From the NCBI RefSeq assembly GCF_014653175.1, contig NZ_BNAG01000003.1:186001-250000 (forward strand): DNA of 64,000 nt. The letters are read 5' to 3'. This stretch comes from Roseivirga thermotolerans (GTDB lineage Bacteria; Bacteroidota; Bacteroidia; Cytophagales; Cyclobacteriaceae). This document shows positions 51,365 to 58,740 of this stretch, piece by piece. How positions within the stretch are numbered: the stretch's first letter is position 1; each line of letters begins with the position of its first letter. Under the pieces are notes generated by a model, which was not told the DNA's origin, ran no database searches, and was given only the letters and a program-made list of their open reading frames with translations. The position numbers were made by a program, and so were the translations under genes.

Positions 51365-51901
51365 ATGAAAGATTTGATTAAGGCAATTTTATGTTGCGTG
51401 CTAATTACTTTAACAAATTGCTGTCAGACTAATTCATCAGAAAAATTGAGTCAAAGTGAAGTGCAATTTGATAGAATAACTGATCGGGCAGAGAACTATA
51501 GAAAAAGACTGAAAGGTGAAAAGTTTTTACTTACACCAAACAAGAATGGATGGAGTACAAATACAATGATTTTGGTGTATAACTCTTTAGACTGCAACAC
51601 CTGTATTTTTAAAGCAGTTAAGATGATGGATGAAGTCTTTTTTAATATACCCGATTCTGAAATTTTTTATTATAATATCTACGAAGGAGAGTATACTGAT
51701 AATTTTAAACCTCTTTTGGAAAATAGTAAATACGCAAATCTTCATTCATATCATAAAATCGATCAAAGTTACAATGGCTTTATGACACCCTTCATGATCA
51801 ATTTGAATGAAGAGGGTGAGATTAAAGATGCATTTTTTCCATTAGCAGGAATTGAACAGAGTGAGGACTCTGCAAATTTTATAAATACATTTAAACAATA
51901 A
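51365..51901 (+). CDS. thioredoxin-like lipoprotein with a CxxC motif
   Basis: A 178-residue lipoprotein. The signal peptide ends TLTNCC (lipidated Cys19). ILVYNSLDCNTCIFKAVKMM places a CNTC redox motif at residues 77-80, after a beta strand and before a helix, as in thioredoxins; FMTPFMINLNEEGEIKDAF later contains the TPF (cis-Pro-like) segment and a final strand. I chose the ATG at 51365. It lies between the propeller gene and the Cys-rich peptide gene, so it may form or isomerise the peptide's disulfides. It is short, so a minimal domain. Confidence 0.72.
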   Translation: MKDLIKAILCCVLITLTNCCQTNSSEKLSQSEVQFDRITDRAENYRKRLKGEKFLLTPNKNGWSTNTMILVYNSLDCNTCIFKAVKMMDEVFFNIPDSEIFYYNIYEGEYTDNFKPLLENSKYANLHSYHKIDQSYNGFMTPFMINLNEEGEIKDAFFPLAGIEQSEDSANFINTFKQ

Positions 51902-51904
51902 ATT

Positions 51905-52161
51905 ATGAGAAAATTAAAAGAAAAATTACGCTATCGGTCTTTTCCTTAGTCATGATTTTCTTCGGCTTTAGCTCTTTCGGACAAGGACCAGGGAAATGTA
52001 TAGCCGATGATCCAGGAGAATGTGTAAGAAATTGTGAAAACGGTCTGGCTTGTTGTGTAGGAACAAGCCCTCATTGCTCAGGGGGCTGGAGTACAGAACA
52101 GCAGTCATTTTGGATTGATTGTGGTAACGGCAAGGAGTATTGTTCAACCGAACCATATTAA
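51905..52161 (+). pseudogene. secreted cysteine-rich peptide; signal peptide out of frame by one base
   Basis: From the ATG at 51952 the frame gives 69 residues with a truncated signal peptide. Upstream in the same frame the codons read ITLSVFSLV, the rest of a good signal peptide, but no start codon is in that frame. The ATG at 51905 reads MRKLKEK and then leaves frame at the five-A run 51921-51925; one added A, or -1 slippage there, gives a normal 85-residue precursor ending its signal at SSFGQ. The mature part, about 58 residues, has eight cysteines. It could be a broken gene, a sequencing error, a slippage-controlled gene, or a gene starting at 51952. Confidence 0.6.
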
Positions 52162-52169
52162 AGGCAACA

Positions 52170-52195
52170 AAAGAGGAACTCTGTTCCTCTTTTTT
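52170..52195. terminator. shared terminator of the peptide cassette and the aro operon
   Basis: AAAGAGGAAC (52170-52179) pairs with GTTCCTCTTT (52183-52192), with T-runs on both strands. It lies between the convergent peptide gene and aroA. Confidence 0.85.
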
Positions 52196-52201
52196 AATCA
52201 T

Positions 52202-53419
52202 TTATTTTTCTAACCTTATTTTGTCCACATGCTCCCAAAAACCAGGGTATGATTTATTCACTACCGAGGGGTTGTGAATGATTATTGGCTGCCGGGTCAT
52301 TATGGGGGCAAAGGCCATAGCCATGCGATGGTCGTCATAGGTTTCAATGGCTATAATCTCTTCACTTGGCTGATACTTCGATTTCACCTCCCAGAAGCCT
52401 TCTTCAACTTCTTTGAGTTTAATTTTAAATTTTTTGAGCTCTTTTTTGAGGGCTTTAATTCGATCTGTTTCTTTGATTCGGAGGCTTTCCAGGCCGGTCA
52501 TGCGGCAGTGGATTCCTTTTATGCCACAAACTACAGCAACCGTTTGTGCAAGATCCGGACAATCAGAGAAATCGAACTCCAACTCTTCCTGATGCGGAAT
52601 TTTCTCCAACACCACCCCATCATCTTCGAAAGTGCTCATTACACCTAACTGGTTCATAATCCGCACAATGGCTATGTCGCCCTGCAGCGACTTCTGCCGT
52701 AGGCCCAGTAGCTTTATTTTAGCCTCATCGGCCAGGGCGACAAAGCTATACCAGTAGCTAGCCCCAGACCAGTCAGACTCTACCATATAAGGGTATTCTC
52801 CGTAGCTCTGTGGAGCAATTTCTATGGTGTTGTTGGTCCAGTTAGACTGTACGCCAAAGAGACGCATCATGTCCAATGTCATCTGAATGTAAGGACGGCT
52901 GCCAATTTTGCCTTTCAGTTCCAGACTAAGCCCTTGGGGCAATGCGGGAGCTATCATCAACAAGGCCGATATAAACTGACTACTCACATCGCCTCTAATA
53001 CTCAATCGATTTGTTTTCTGATGCTCCAGTGGCTTTATGCGCAAAGGAGGAAAACCTTCTTCGTTGAGGTACTTAATTTTGGCACCGAGTTGTTTGAGCG
53101 ATTTGGCCAATATATGAATGGGCCTTTGCTGCATACGTTCGGTGCCCGTAAGTATTTTGGGCTGTTCTCCCAATATAGAATAGGCTGTTAGAAAACGCAT
53201 GGTGGTGCCTGCATCAAGCACATCGAGCGTTGTTTCTTCTGAGCTCAGTAAGCGAAGCATCGTTTGCGTATCTCTGGCATTCGACAGGTTTCTGATTACC
53301 GAACGGTTGCCCGAAATGGCGTTGATTATAAGGGCCCGATTGCTCTCACTTTTAGAAGCCTCAAGAGGTATATCAACTGATTTTAATTTGGGGCTATGTG
53401 GTAGTTTTTTGGTGTCCAA
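52202..53419 (-). CDS. aroA: 3-phosphoshikimate 1-carboxyvinyltransferase (EPSP synthase)
   Basis: A 405-residue enzyme joining PEP to shikimate-3-phosphate, the sixth step of the shikimate pathway. Motifs include EASKSESNRALIINA (about 18-32), LDAGTTMRFLTAYS (about 68-81), GDVSSQFISALLM, LESLRIKETDRIKAL and DDHRMAMAFAP. It is the last gene of the minus-strand aromatic unit, 5 bases after aroB. The length is slightly short of the usual 420-430. Confidence 0.95.
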   Translation of the reverse strand: MDTKKLPHSPKLKSVDIPLEASKSESNRALIINAISGNRSVIRNLSNARDTQTMLRLLSSEETTLDVLDAGTTMRFLTAYSILGEQPKILTGTERMQQRPIHILAKSLKQLGAKIKYLNEEGFPPLRIKPLEHQKTNRLSIRGDVSSQFISALLMIAPALPQGLSLELKGKIGSRPYIQMTLDMMRLFGVQSNWTNNTIEIAPQSYGEYPYMVESDWSGASYWYSFVALADEAKIKLLGLRQKSLQGDIAIVRIMNQLGVMSTFEDDGVVLEKIPHQEELEFDFSDCPDLAQTVAVVCGIKGIHCRMTGLESLRIKETDRIKALKKELKKFKIKLKEVEEGFWEVKSKYQPSEEIIAIETYDDHRMAMAFAPIMTRQPIIIHNPSVVNKSYPGFWEHVDKIRLEK

Positions 53420-53424
53420 GGAGT

Positions 53425-54450
53425 TTAGGTTTTGGAGTAGTAAAACAATGAGTCCATTACATCTTTTTCGTCTACGGCAATATCGTAACCTGCCCGGCCT
53501 ATTTCGTAGAGTAATGAGTGATTGAGGAAGTTGTTGATATTCTTTTTGTCGTGGTACATCAGTTCAATGATGCTTGTAAAATGTCTTTTTTCTATTCTTA
53601 GTTCCGGATAAATACCTTTTAAGGTTTGAGAAATAGTTTTGACAGCACTATCCGATAAACCCAATAATTTACCGGAGAGGTAGCTTTCGCATATCATTCC
53701 TATAGCAATAGCTTCGCCATGGAGTAGCCTGTTTTCTGTGTGCAGGTAGTAGCTTTCAATGGCATGCCCTATGGTGTGGCCAAAGTTCAAGATTTTGCGA
53801 AGACCTCTCTCTTTGGGGTCTTCTTTTACTACCGCATCCTTAATATGAATACTGTGAGCAATTACAGCATTCCAATTCTCTTGCTTAAGCCCTTTTGAAC
53901 TCACCTTTTCAAAATAGTCGGCATCGGCTATTAAACCATGCTTTACCACCTCGGCAAAACCGGATCTAAGTTCGCGTTCGGGCAAAGTTTCCAGAAAAAT
54001 CGGGTCAATGAATACATGCAGTGGATCCTGAAAAAAGCCCAGGTGGTTTTTAAAACCATGAAAATCGATACCCAGTTTACCACCTATGTTGGCATCTACA
54101 GTAGCCAGCAGGGTAGTGGGAATGTTGATAAAGTCGATCCCTCTTTTATAAGCTACGGCACAAAAACCACCCATATCGCCAATTACTCCGCCCCCCAGAT
54201 TAACCAGCAGGGCCTTGCGGTCGAACTGGTGCCTGGTGAGCTCTTTCCATATGTGCTCGCAGGTTTGCAGATTTTTATTTATCTCGCCCGATGCTACCTC
54301 AATAAGTTGATGCTCGGGCAATAATGATTTAATTTTTGGGTAGCAATGAGCCCTTGTGTTTTCATCTACCAAAACAGCAATCTGCGAATGTTTGCTTTGG
54401 TTGAAAAACGAGGGTAGGCTTAAACTGATATCATCGATTTGTATACTCAT
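53425..54450 (-). CDS. aroB: 3-dehydroquinate synthase
   Basis: A 341-residue NAD- and metal-dependent enzyme making the first ring of the shikimate pathway from DAHP. NAD motif LGGGVIGDMGGFCAVAYKRG (about 84-103), INIPTTLLATVDANIGGKLG, and metal ligands in FAEVVKHGLI (Glu) and LNFGHTIGHAIES (His). Its start overlaps the stop of the DAHP synthase gene by 4 bases (ATGA), so the two are coupled. Confidence 0.96.
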   Translation of the reverse strand: MSIQIDDISLSLPSFFNQSKHSQIAVLVDENTRAHCYPKIKSLLPEHQLIEVASGEINKNLQTCEHIWKELTRHQFDRKALLVNLGGGVIGDMGGFCAVAYKRGIDFINIPTTLLATVDANIGGKLGIDFHGFKNHLGFFQDPLHVFIDPIFLETLPERELRSGFAEVVKHGLIADADYFEKVSSKGLKQENWNAVIAHSIHIKDAVVKEDPKERGLRKILNFGHTIGHAIESYYLHTENRLLHGEAIAIGMICESYLSGKLLGLSDSAVKTISQTLKGIYPELRIEKRHFTSIIELMYHDKKNINNFLNHSLLYEIGRAGYDIAVDEKDVMDSLFYYSKT

Positions 54451-55541
54451 ATTTTTACAGAAGTCTTCACTTCTTTGAGCTGTGCTTCCTGCATTTTAAC
54501 TGATTCTTCATGAATGGCAAATAATAAACTTTTCATGAATTTTTCGGTCATGTTTTTCTTCATGCCTGTTCTTATTCTGGACTCCATTACTTCCTGCCAC
54601 CTTCCGGGCTGATATACCGCCAGGTTATGATCTCTTTTGTAATCACCCACTTGCTTTATTATCTGAAACCTATCGGCCAGTAACTCTATGATCTGACCAT
54701 CGAGAAGGTCTATTTTTTGCCGAAGTTGCTCCAGTTCAGTAATAGCCTCGGGATGTTTATCAATGGATTCTCGGAAGTTCAGGTTTTCATAAATGATCTT
54801 CAGCATTTCAGGCGTCACCTGCTGCTTGGCATCGCTCCAGGCCTTATCCGGGTCGTGATGAGTTTCTATCATTAGTCCATCCAATCCAAAATTGATGGCT
54901 CGCTGGCTCACCGATGCTATAATTTCTCTGGTGCCACAAATATGACTTGGGTCGCAAACCACCGAAATGCCCGGCATCATGCGCTTTAAGTGAATGGGCA
55001 TGCTCCATTCAGGTTTGTTTCGGTAACGCTTTTCGTAGGGGTCGGAGAAGCCGCGATGTATGGCCGCTAGTTTTTTAATGCCCACCTTGTTGAGCCTTTC
55101 AAACGCACCCAGCCAAAGCTGCAAGTCGGGGTTAATGGGGTTTTTAACCATTACTGGAATATCTACTCCTTTTAGAGAGTCGCATATTTCTTGCACAGAA
55201 AATGGGTTTACCGTGGTTCTGGCACCAATCCATAACACGTCTACCCCACCTTTAAGGGCGGCTTCTACATGAGCGGTGTTGGCCACCTCTACCGTAACCG
55301 GCACATTGAGTATGTCTTTGGCAATGTTCAGCCACTCCAGGGCATCGGTGCCTATACCCTCAAAAGAACCGGGTCTGGTTCTGGGCTTCCAAACGCCTGC
55401 CCTAAACATTTCCACAGGGCTTCCTTTTAGTCCGCGGGCAATAGCCTCAATTTGTTCGGGGCTTTCTGCGCTGCAAGGTCCGGCTATCAATGTGTGCTCC
55501 GATAGCCCCAACCCCCAGTCTTTGATATCTACAATTTCCAT
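54447..55541 (-). CDS. bifunctional DAHP synthase/chorismate mutase, copy 2 (attenuator-controlled)
   Basis: A 364-residue fusion. Residues 1-about 260 are a type I-beta DAHP synthase, the entry step of the shikimate pathway from PEP and erythrose-4-phosphate: LIAGPCSAESPEQ, FRAGVWKPRTRPGSFEG, WIGARTTVNPF and VVCDPSHICG with the metal and PEP residues present. Residues about 275-364 are an AroQ-type chorismate mutase, ELEQLRQKIDLLDGQIIELL and QVGDYKRDHNLAVYQPGRW. In the Prevotella homologue this fusion gives prephenate feedback. It is 46% to 50% similar by eye to copy 1 in motifs, not measured. Its transcription passes the leader-peptide attenuator at 55550-55680. Confidence 0.93.
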   Translation of the reverse strand: MEIVDIKDWGLGLSEHTLIAGPCSAESPEQIEAIARGLKGSPVEMFRAGVWKPRTRPGSFEGIGTDALEWLNIAKDILNVPVTVEVANTAHVEAALKGGVDVLWIGARTTVNPFSVQEICDSLKGVDIPVMVKNPINPDLQLWLGAFERLNKVGIKKLAAIHRGFSDPYEKRYRNKPEWSMPIHLKRMMPGISVVCDPSHICGTREIIASVSQRAINFGLDGLMIETHHDPDKAWSDAKQQVTPEMLKIIYENLNFRESIDKHPEAITELEQLRQKIDLLDGQIIELLADRFQIIKQVGDYKRDHNLAVYQPGRWQEVMESRIRTGMKKNMTEKFMKSLLFAIHEESVKMQEAQLKEVKTSVKI

Positions 55542-55549
55542 GACTTTTT

Positions 55550-55582
55550 AAAAATAAAAAGCCCGGTTCGTGTGAACCGGGC
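55550..55582 (-). terminator. attenuator terminator before DAHP synthase copy 2
   Basis: Region 3 (55574-55582) and region 4 (55561-55569) form a perfect 9-bp GC-rich stem around a 4-base loop, and on the minus strand run into TTTTTATTTTT (55560-55550). It ends 8 bases before the start codon of the synthase. It can be replaced by the 2:3 pairing with 55617-55624. Confidence 0.93.
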
Positions 55583-55615
55583 CTATGTGATAAGTTAATT
55601 TTTTCTTAATAAGCT

Positions 55616-55624
55616 GCGGTTCAC
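55616..55624 (-). promoter_or_regulatory. antiterminator arm (region 2) of the aromatic attenuator
   Basis: The minus-strand RNA here, GUGAACCGC, overlaps the leader peptide stop codon. Its first 8 bases pair with CGGUUCAC of the terminator's 5' arm (55572-55579), which would prevent the terminator. All nine bases can alternatively pair with leader codons 6-8 (55657-55665, GCGGCUUAC) with one mismatch. Confidence 0.85.
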
Positions 55625-55680
55625 CTCACCTTTTCGATAAAGTAAAAAAAGTAAAAGTAAGCCGCGAACAATGTTTTCAT
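55621..55680 (-). CDS. aromatic leader peptide (attenuation)
   Basis: A 19-residue open frame starting MKTLFAA, then YFYFFYF, then IEKVR and stop. Codons 8-14 are seven aromatic codons in a row (3 Tyr and 4 Phe; a fifth Phe is codon 5), which is typical of amino acid leader peptides such as the pheA leader. A ribosome stalled here would cover region 1 (55657-55665) and free region 2; a ribosome reaching the stop codon would cover region 2 and let the terminator form. No strong Shine-Dalgarno is seen, as elsewhere in this genome. Confidence is high because the peptide and RNA pairing agree. Confidence 0.88.
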   Translation of the reverse strand: MKTLFAAYFYFFYFIEKVR

Positions 55681-55684
55681 GGCC

Positions 55685-55715
55685 TAAACATATTCATCTT
55701 AGTTTTCTAAAGAAA
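55685..55715 (-). promoter_or_regulatory. possible promoter of the attenuator transcript
   Basis: On the minus strand TTTC (55715-55712), 19 bases, then TATGTTTA (55692-55685); each box is one base off consensus with perfect spacing. It would start transcription very near the leader ATG at 55680, giving an almost leaderless peptide. Readthrough from the upstream genes is the alternative. Confidence 0.4.
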
Positions 55716-55725
55716 ACATTATTTG

Positions 55726-55746
55726 AAAAAAAATCGGAAAACGATT
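55726..55746 (-). terminator. weak terminator after the prephenate dehydratase-like gene
   Basis: AATCG (55742-55746 on the minus strand) and CGATT (55732-55736) form a 5-bp stem followed on the minus strand by eight T residues. Short and weak; it may separate the copy 1-dehydratase unit from the attenuator unit in part. Confidence 0.45.
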
Positions 55747-55748
55747 GT

Positions 55749-56288
55749 CTAGGCCCTGATCAAACCAAAAGTGGTGGTGTTATGCTTTTCATCCTGAATG
55801 CCCTCGGCAATAATAAGTAAGCCCTTAGACTCTAAAGCCTCTTTTGAGCTAATAACGGCTGCCTGAGAGTCGCGGCTATTCTTAAGTTCGTCTATGGCTC
55901 CGGCCGTACTCGAGCTGGCAATGAACTTTATATGACTGTATTTAGAAAAGAAATGTGTAGTTTCTTTAATGGCCATGGGGTGCGAAAAAACCTTGCGAAT
56001 GCTCTTTATCGTGTTTGGTTTTAGACTCCCCAAACACAGATTTACAGGCAGCTCAAATTCCTCTATCAATTGAAGCCCTCTTTGGCGTATGGTTTCGAGA
56101 TTATTGCCCACCTGACCGGAGTGTGAGTTTCTGAGGGCAACGAGAGCCTGTTTTATTTGACCATCTTTCAATGCCTTAAAGATGGTTTCAAAGTTTTGAA
56201 AATAGGCAAAACTAAGGTGAGGCAGGAAGCGCTTTCTTGCCAGATCGTGAAAGGTATTTTCCGGACCCAGTAGTCCCAAGTCAGTCAT
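55749..56288 (-). CDS. prephenate dehydratase-like protein without ACT domain
   Basis: A 179-residue protein with the two-lobe prephenate dehydratase catalytic fold but no C-terminal ACT domain (usual length with ACT about 270-290). LGLLGPENTFHDLARKRF replaces GPxGTFS, VALRNSHSGQV replaces VPIENSxxGxV, and the C-terminal HNTTTFGLI has Thr where the catalytic TRF Arg usually lies. So catalysis could be altered or lost; it may also act as a regulatory or chorismate-derived-ligand-binding partner. Its start overlaps copy 1 of the DAHP synthase by 8 bases. Feedback by Phe through ACT is not possible. Confidence 0.78.
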   Translation of the reverse strand: MTDLGLLGPENTFHDLARKRFLPHLSFAYFQNFETIFKALKDGQIKQALVALRNSHSGQVGNNLETIRQRGLQLIEEFELPVNLCLGSLKPNTIKSIRKVFSHPMAIKETTHFFSKYSHIKFIASSSTAGAIDELKNSRDSQAAVISSKEALESKGLLIIAEGIQDEKHNTTTFGLIRA

Positions 56289-57381
56289 TAGGTAAATTTA
56301 GGTTTTGTTCTTTTTTGTTGAACACCTCAGTCTGTGTTTTCACTGACTGTTGGTGTAATAATCTTAACACTTCTACTACAAACTGGCGATCAAGGTTTAG
56401 CTGATCGGCCCATTCTTGTCTCGACTGAAAAATTTCTTTCCAGCGGCTAAGTTGAAAAATGGCTACGTTATTTTCTTTTTTAAACTCACCAATTTTTTCA
56501 ACCAGGTTCATGCGCAGATTCAAAGCCTCCAGCAGTTCCCGGTCGGCCTGATCTATTTGTTCTCGAATGAGCTCCAGTTGGTTAATGATGTTTTCTTTAG
56601 TAAACACATCGTCTCGTAGCAACAAACCATTGATAAGGTCAGGAAGGTTGGCTGTGGCAATTTGCTGGGCGGCATCACTCCAGGCCGCATCAGGTTTGCA
56701 GTGCGACTCAATCATTAGCCCGTCATAGTTGAGGTCTAGCGCTCGTTGGGCAATTTCAGCAACCAGTCCACGATCGCCCGCAATGTGACTGGGGTCACAC
56801 AAGAGTGGTAACTCCGGAAACTCACTCTTCAGATCTAGAGGTATTTGCCACATGGGCACATTTCTGTATTTGTTTTTCTGGTAGCTATGAAAGCCCCGGT
56901 GTATGGCTCCTAGCTTACTTACTCCGGCTTTGGAGAAGCGCTCTAGCGCTCCTTTCCAGAGCGACAGTTCCGCATGAATGGGGTTCTTTATAAAAACGGG
57001 TAGTTCCGAACCCTTAAACGACTCGGCAAGTTCTGCCACATTAAAAGGGTTTACGGTGGTTCGGGCACCAATCCAAACCAAGTCTACTTCATACTGGTGA
57101 GCCAGCTCAACATGTTCGGGAGTAGCTACTTCCATGGCAAATTTAAAAGGAGTCTCCTTTCTAAGGGCTTGTACCCATTGCAATGCGCGTTCGCCATGTC
57201 CTTCAAAATTCCCTGGGCGAGTCCTGGGTTTCCAAATACCACCCCGAACAAAGTCTACCTTATCAATAATAGGGAGAACACTGTTTCTCAGTTGCTCCTC
57301 CGTTTCTACACTGCAAGGGCCTGAAATAAGCAAAGGTTTATTGTATTGAGGGTACCAGTCTTTAAGTTCGCGCACAACCAT
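56281..57381 (-). CDS. bifunctional DAHP synthase/chorismate mutase, copy 1
   Basis: A 366-residue paralogue of the copy at 54447. The DAHP synthase half has LISGPCSVETEEQ, GGIWKPRTRPGNFEG, WIGARTTVNPF, IKNPIHAE, GAIHRGF and LLCDPSHIAG; the chorismate mutase half (about 275-350) has QLELIREQIDQADRELLEAL and EKIGEFKKENNVAIFQLSRW. It lies first in the minus-strand aromatic cluster and overlaps the dehydratase-like gene by 8 bases. The two copies are likely differently regulated: only copy 2 has the attenuator in front. Confidence 0.93.
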   Translation of the reverse strand: MVVRELKDWYPQYNKPLLISGPCSVETEEQLRNSVLPIIDKVDFVRGGIWKPRTRPGNFEGHGERALQWVQALRKETPFKFAMEVATPEHVELAHQYEVDLVWIGARTTVNPFNVAELAESFKGSELPVFIKNPIHAELSLWKGALERFSKAGVSKLGAIHRGFHSYQKNKYRNVPMWQIPLDLKSEFPELPLLCDPSHIAGDRGLVAEIAQRALDLNYDGLMIESHCKPDAAWSDAAQQIATANLPDLINGLLLRDDVFTKENIINQLELIREQIDQADRELLEALNLRMNLVEKIGEFKKENNVAIFQLSRWKEIFQSRQEWADQLNLDRQFVVEVLRLLHQQSVKTQTEVFNKKEQNLNLPND

Positions 57382-57407
57382 TCTATTCCTGTTTTACAGA
57401 GCCTTAA

Positions 57408-57415
57408 CAAATGTA
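57408..57415 (-). promoter_or_regulatory. -7 box of the copy 1 DAHP synthase gene
   Basis: The minus strand reads TACATTTG, a consensus -7 box 27 bases before the start at 57381. No TTTG at -33. Confidence 0.5.
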
Positions 57416-57435
57416 GAAAGGTATTGGTTTGTTGT

Positions 57436-57443
57436 TATATTTG
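57436..57443 (+). promoter_or_regulatory. -7 box of the proline dehydrogenase gene
   Basis: TATATTTG, a consensus -7 box 18 bases before the ATG at 57461; no TTTG at the -33 distance. It is divergent from the box at 57408-57415. Confidence 0.55.
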
Positions 57444-57460
57444 CCGACCGAAAATCGCCT

Positions 57461-58672
57461 ATGGAACTAAAGAAGTTTGTTGATTTTGATGAGCTGGAAG
57501 TGGCTTTTCGTGCTAAAACTGATGAAGCTCTCAAAAAACGTCATTTCATTTTTTCTACCATGCAATGGCCATGGTTGGTAAAATTGGGTACAAGCCTTAC
57601 CAAGTTTGCACTAGCCACCGGGCTTCCTGTAAAGAAGCTCATAAAATCTACCATCTTCGATATTTTTTGCGGAGGCGAAACGCTTGATGGCTGCCAAAGA
57701 TCCTCCAACGAACTGGCAGCTTTTGGAATAGGGGCCATCTTCGACTACTCAGTAGAAGGAGAAAAGTCTGAAGAGGGATTCGACCAGACAACCAATGAGA
57801 TACTTCGCACCATAGAGAGGGCAGGGGAAATGGAATATATCCGTTTTTCGGCCTTTAAAGTAACGGGGTTGGCTTCTTTCGATCTGCTCGAAAAAATTCA
57901 TGCCGGAGAAAAACTTACTCAGGAAGAGGAGGCTGCTTACGCCCGTGTCTTTGATAGGGTAGACAGAATTTGCCGTCTGGCCTATGAAAAGGATGTTTCT
58001 GTATTGATTGATGCCGAAGAAACCTGGATTCAGAAGCCAATTGATGAGATATCTCAGAAAATGATGAGTATCTACAACCGCGAAAAAGCACTCATCTATT
58101 ATACTTTTCAGATGTACTGCCATAGCATGCTCGATAACCTAAAAAGTATGCACAGGCAGGCCGTTGATAGCGGCTACCGGTTGGGGGCCAAATTGGTTCG
58201 CGGAGCCTACATGGAGAAAGAACGCGATCGGGCTGAAGAGTTGGGCTATAAAGATCCTATTCAACCCAACAAAGAAGCAACCGACAGGGATTTTGATCTG
58301 GCGGTAAGGTATTGCGTAGAAAATATCCACCAGATCGGTCTTTTCTGTGGTACCCACAACGAAATTTCTAACTACAAACTCACTCTTGTTATGGACGAGT
58401 TTGGCTTGCAAAAGAATGACCACCGTATATACTTTAGTCAGCTATATGGCATGAGCGATCATATTTCGTTCAACTTGGCCGATGCAGGTTATAATGTAAT
58501 AAAGTATGTGCCGTACGGTCCTTTAAAAGCAACTATTCCATACCTTATTAGAAGAGCCAATGAAAACACCTCGGTGAAAGGGCAAAGCGGAAGAGAGCTT
58601 AGCTTGCTTAGAAAGGAGATGAGCCGAAGAAAATTATTTAAGAAACAACTAGGCCATCAGGATAAATTTTAG
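57461..58672 (+). CDS. proline dehydrogenase
   Basis: A 403-residue FAD-dependent TIM-barrel enzyme oxidising proline to pyrroline-5-carboxylate, the first step of proline use. Signatures include FSAFKVTGLASFDLLEKI, VSVLIDAEETWIQ, YCHSMLDNLKSMHRQAVDSG, GAKLVRGAYMEKERDRA, GLFCGTHNEISN and the late YNVIKYVPYGP with IPYLIRRANENT. It is the single-function form, without the P5C dehydrogenase half of PutA. Confidence 0.93.
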   Translation: MELKKFVDFDELEVAFRAKTDEALKKRHFIFSTMQWPWLVKLGTSLTKFALATGLPVKKLIKSTIFDIFCGGETLDGCQRSSNELAAFGIGAIFDYSVEGEKSEEGFDQTTNEILRTIERAGEMEYIRFSAFKVTGLASFDLLEKIHAGEKLTQEEEAAYARVFDRVDRICRLAYEKDVSVLIDAEETWIQKPIDEISQKMMSIYNREKALIYYTFQMYCHSMLDNLKSMHRQAVDSGYRLGAKLVRGAYMEKERDRAEELGYKDPIQPNKEATDRDFDLAVRYCVENIHQIGLFCGTHNEISNYKLTLVMDEFGLQKNDHRIYFSQLYGMSDHISFNLADAGYNVIKYVPYGPLKATIPYLIRRANENTSVKGQSGRELSLLRKEMSRRKLFKKQLGHQDKF

Positions 58673-58687
58673 TTCTTCCTGAGTCTG

Positions 58688-58718
58688 TTCGTATTATCCT
58701 GTTGAATCATTAACTTTG
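58688..58718 (+). promoter_or_regulatory. promoter of lysS
   Basis: TTCG (58688-58691), 19 bases, then TAACTTTG (58711-58718); one mismatch in the -33 box. 22 bases before the lysS ATG. Confidence 0.7.
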
Positions 58719-58740
58719 CGCTCCAAAATTTTGAAGCGTC

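Noticed and set aside
57382-57460. A second attenuator in front of DAHP synthase copy 1
   Set aside because: The minus-strand leader has no aromatic-rich short frame and no terminator hairpin.
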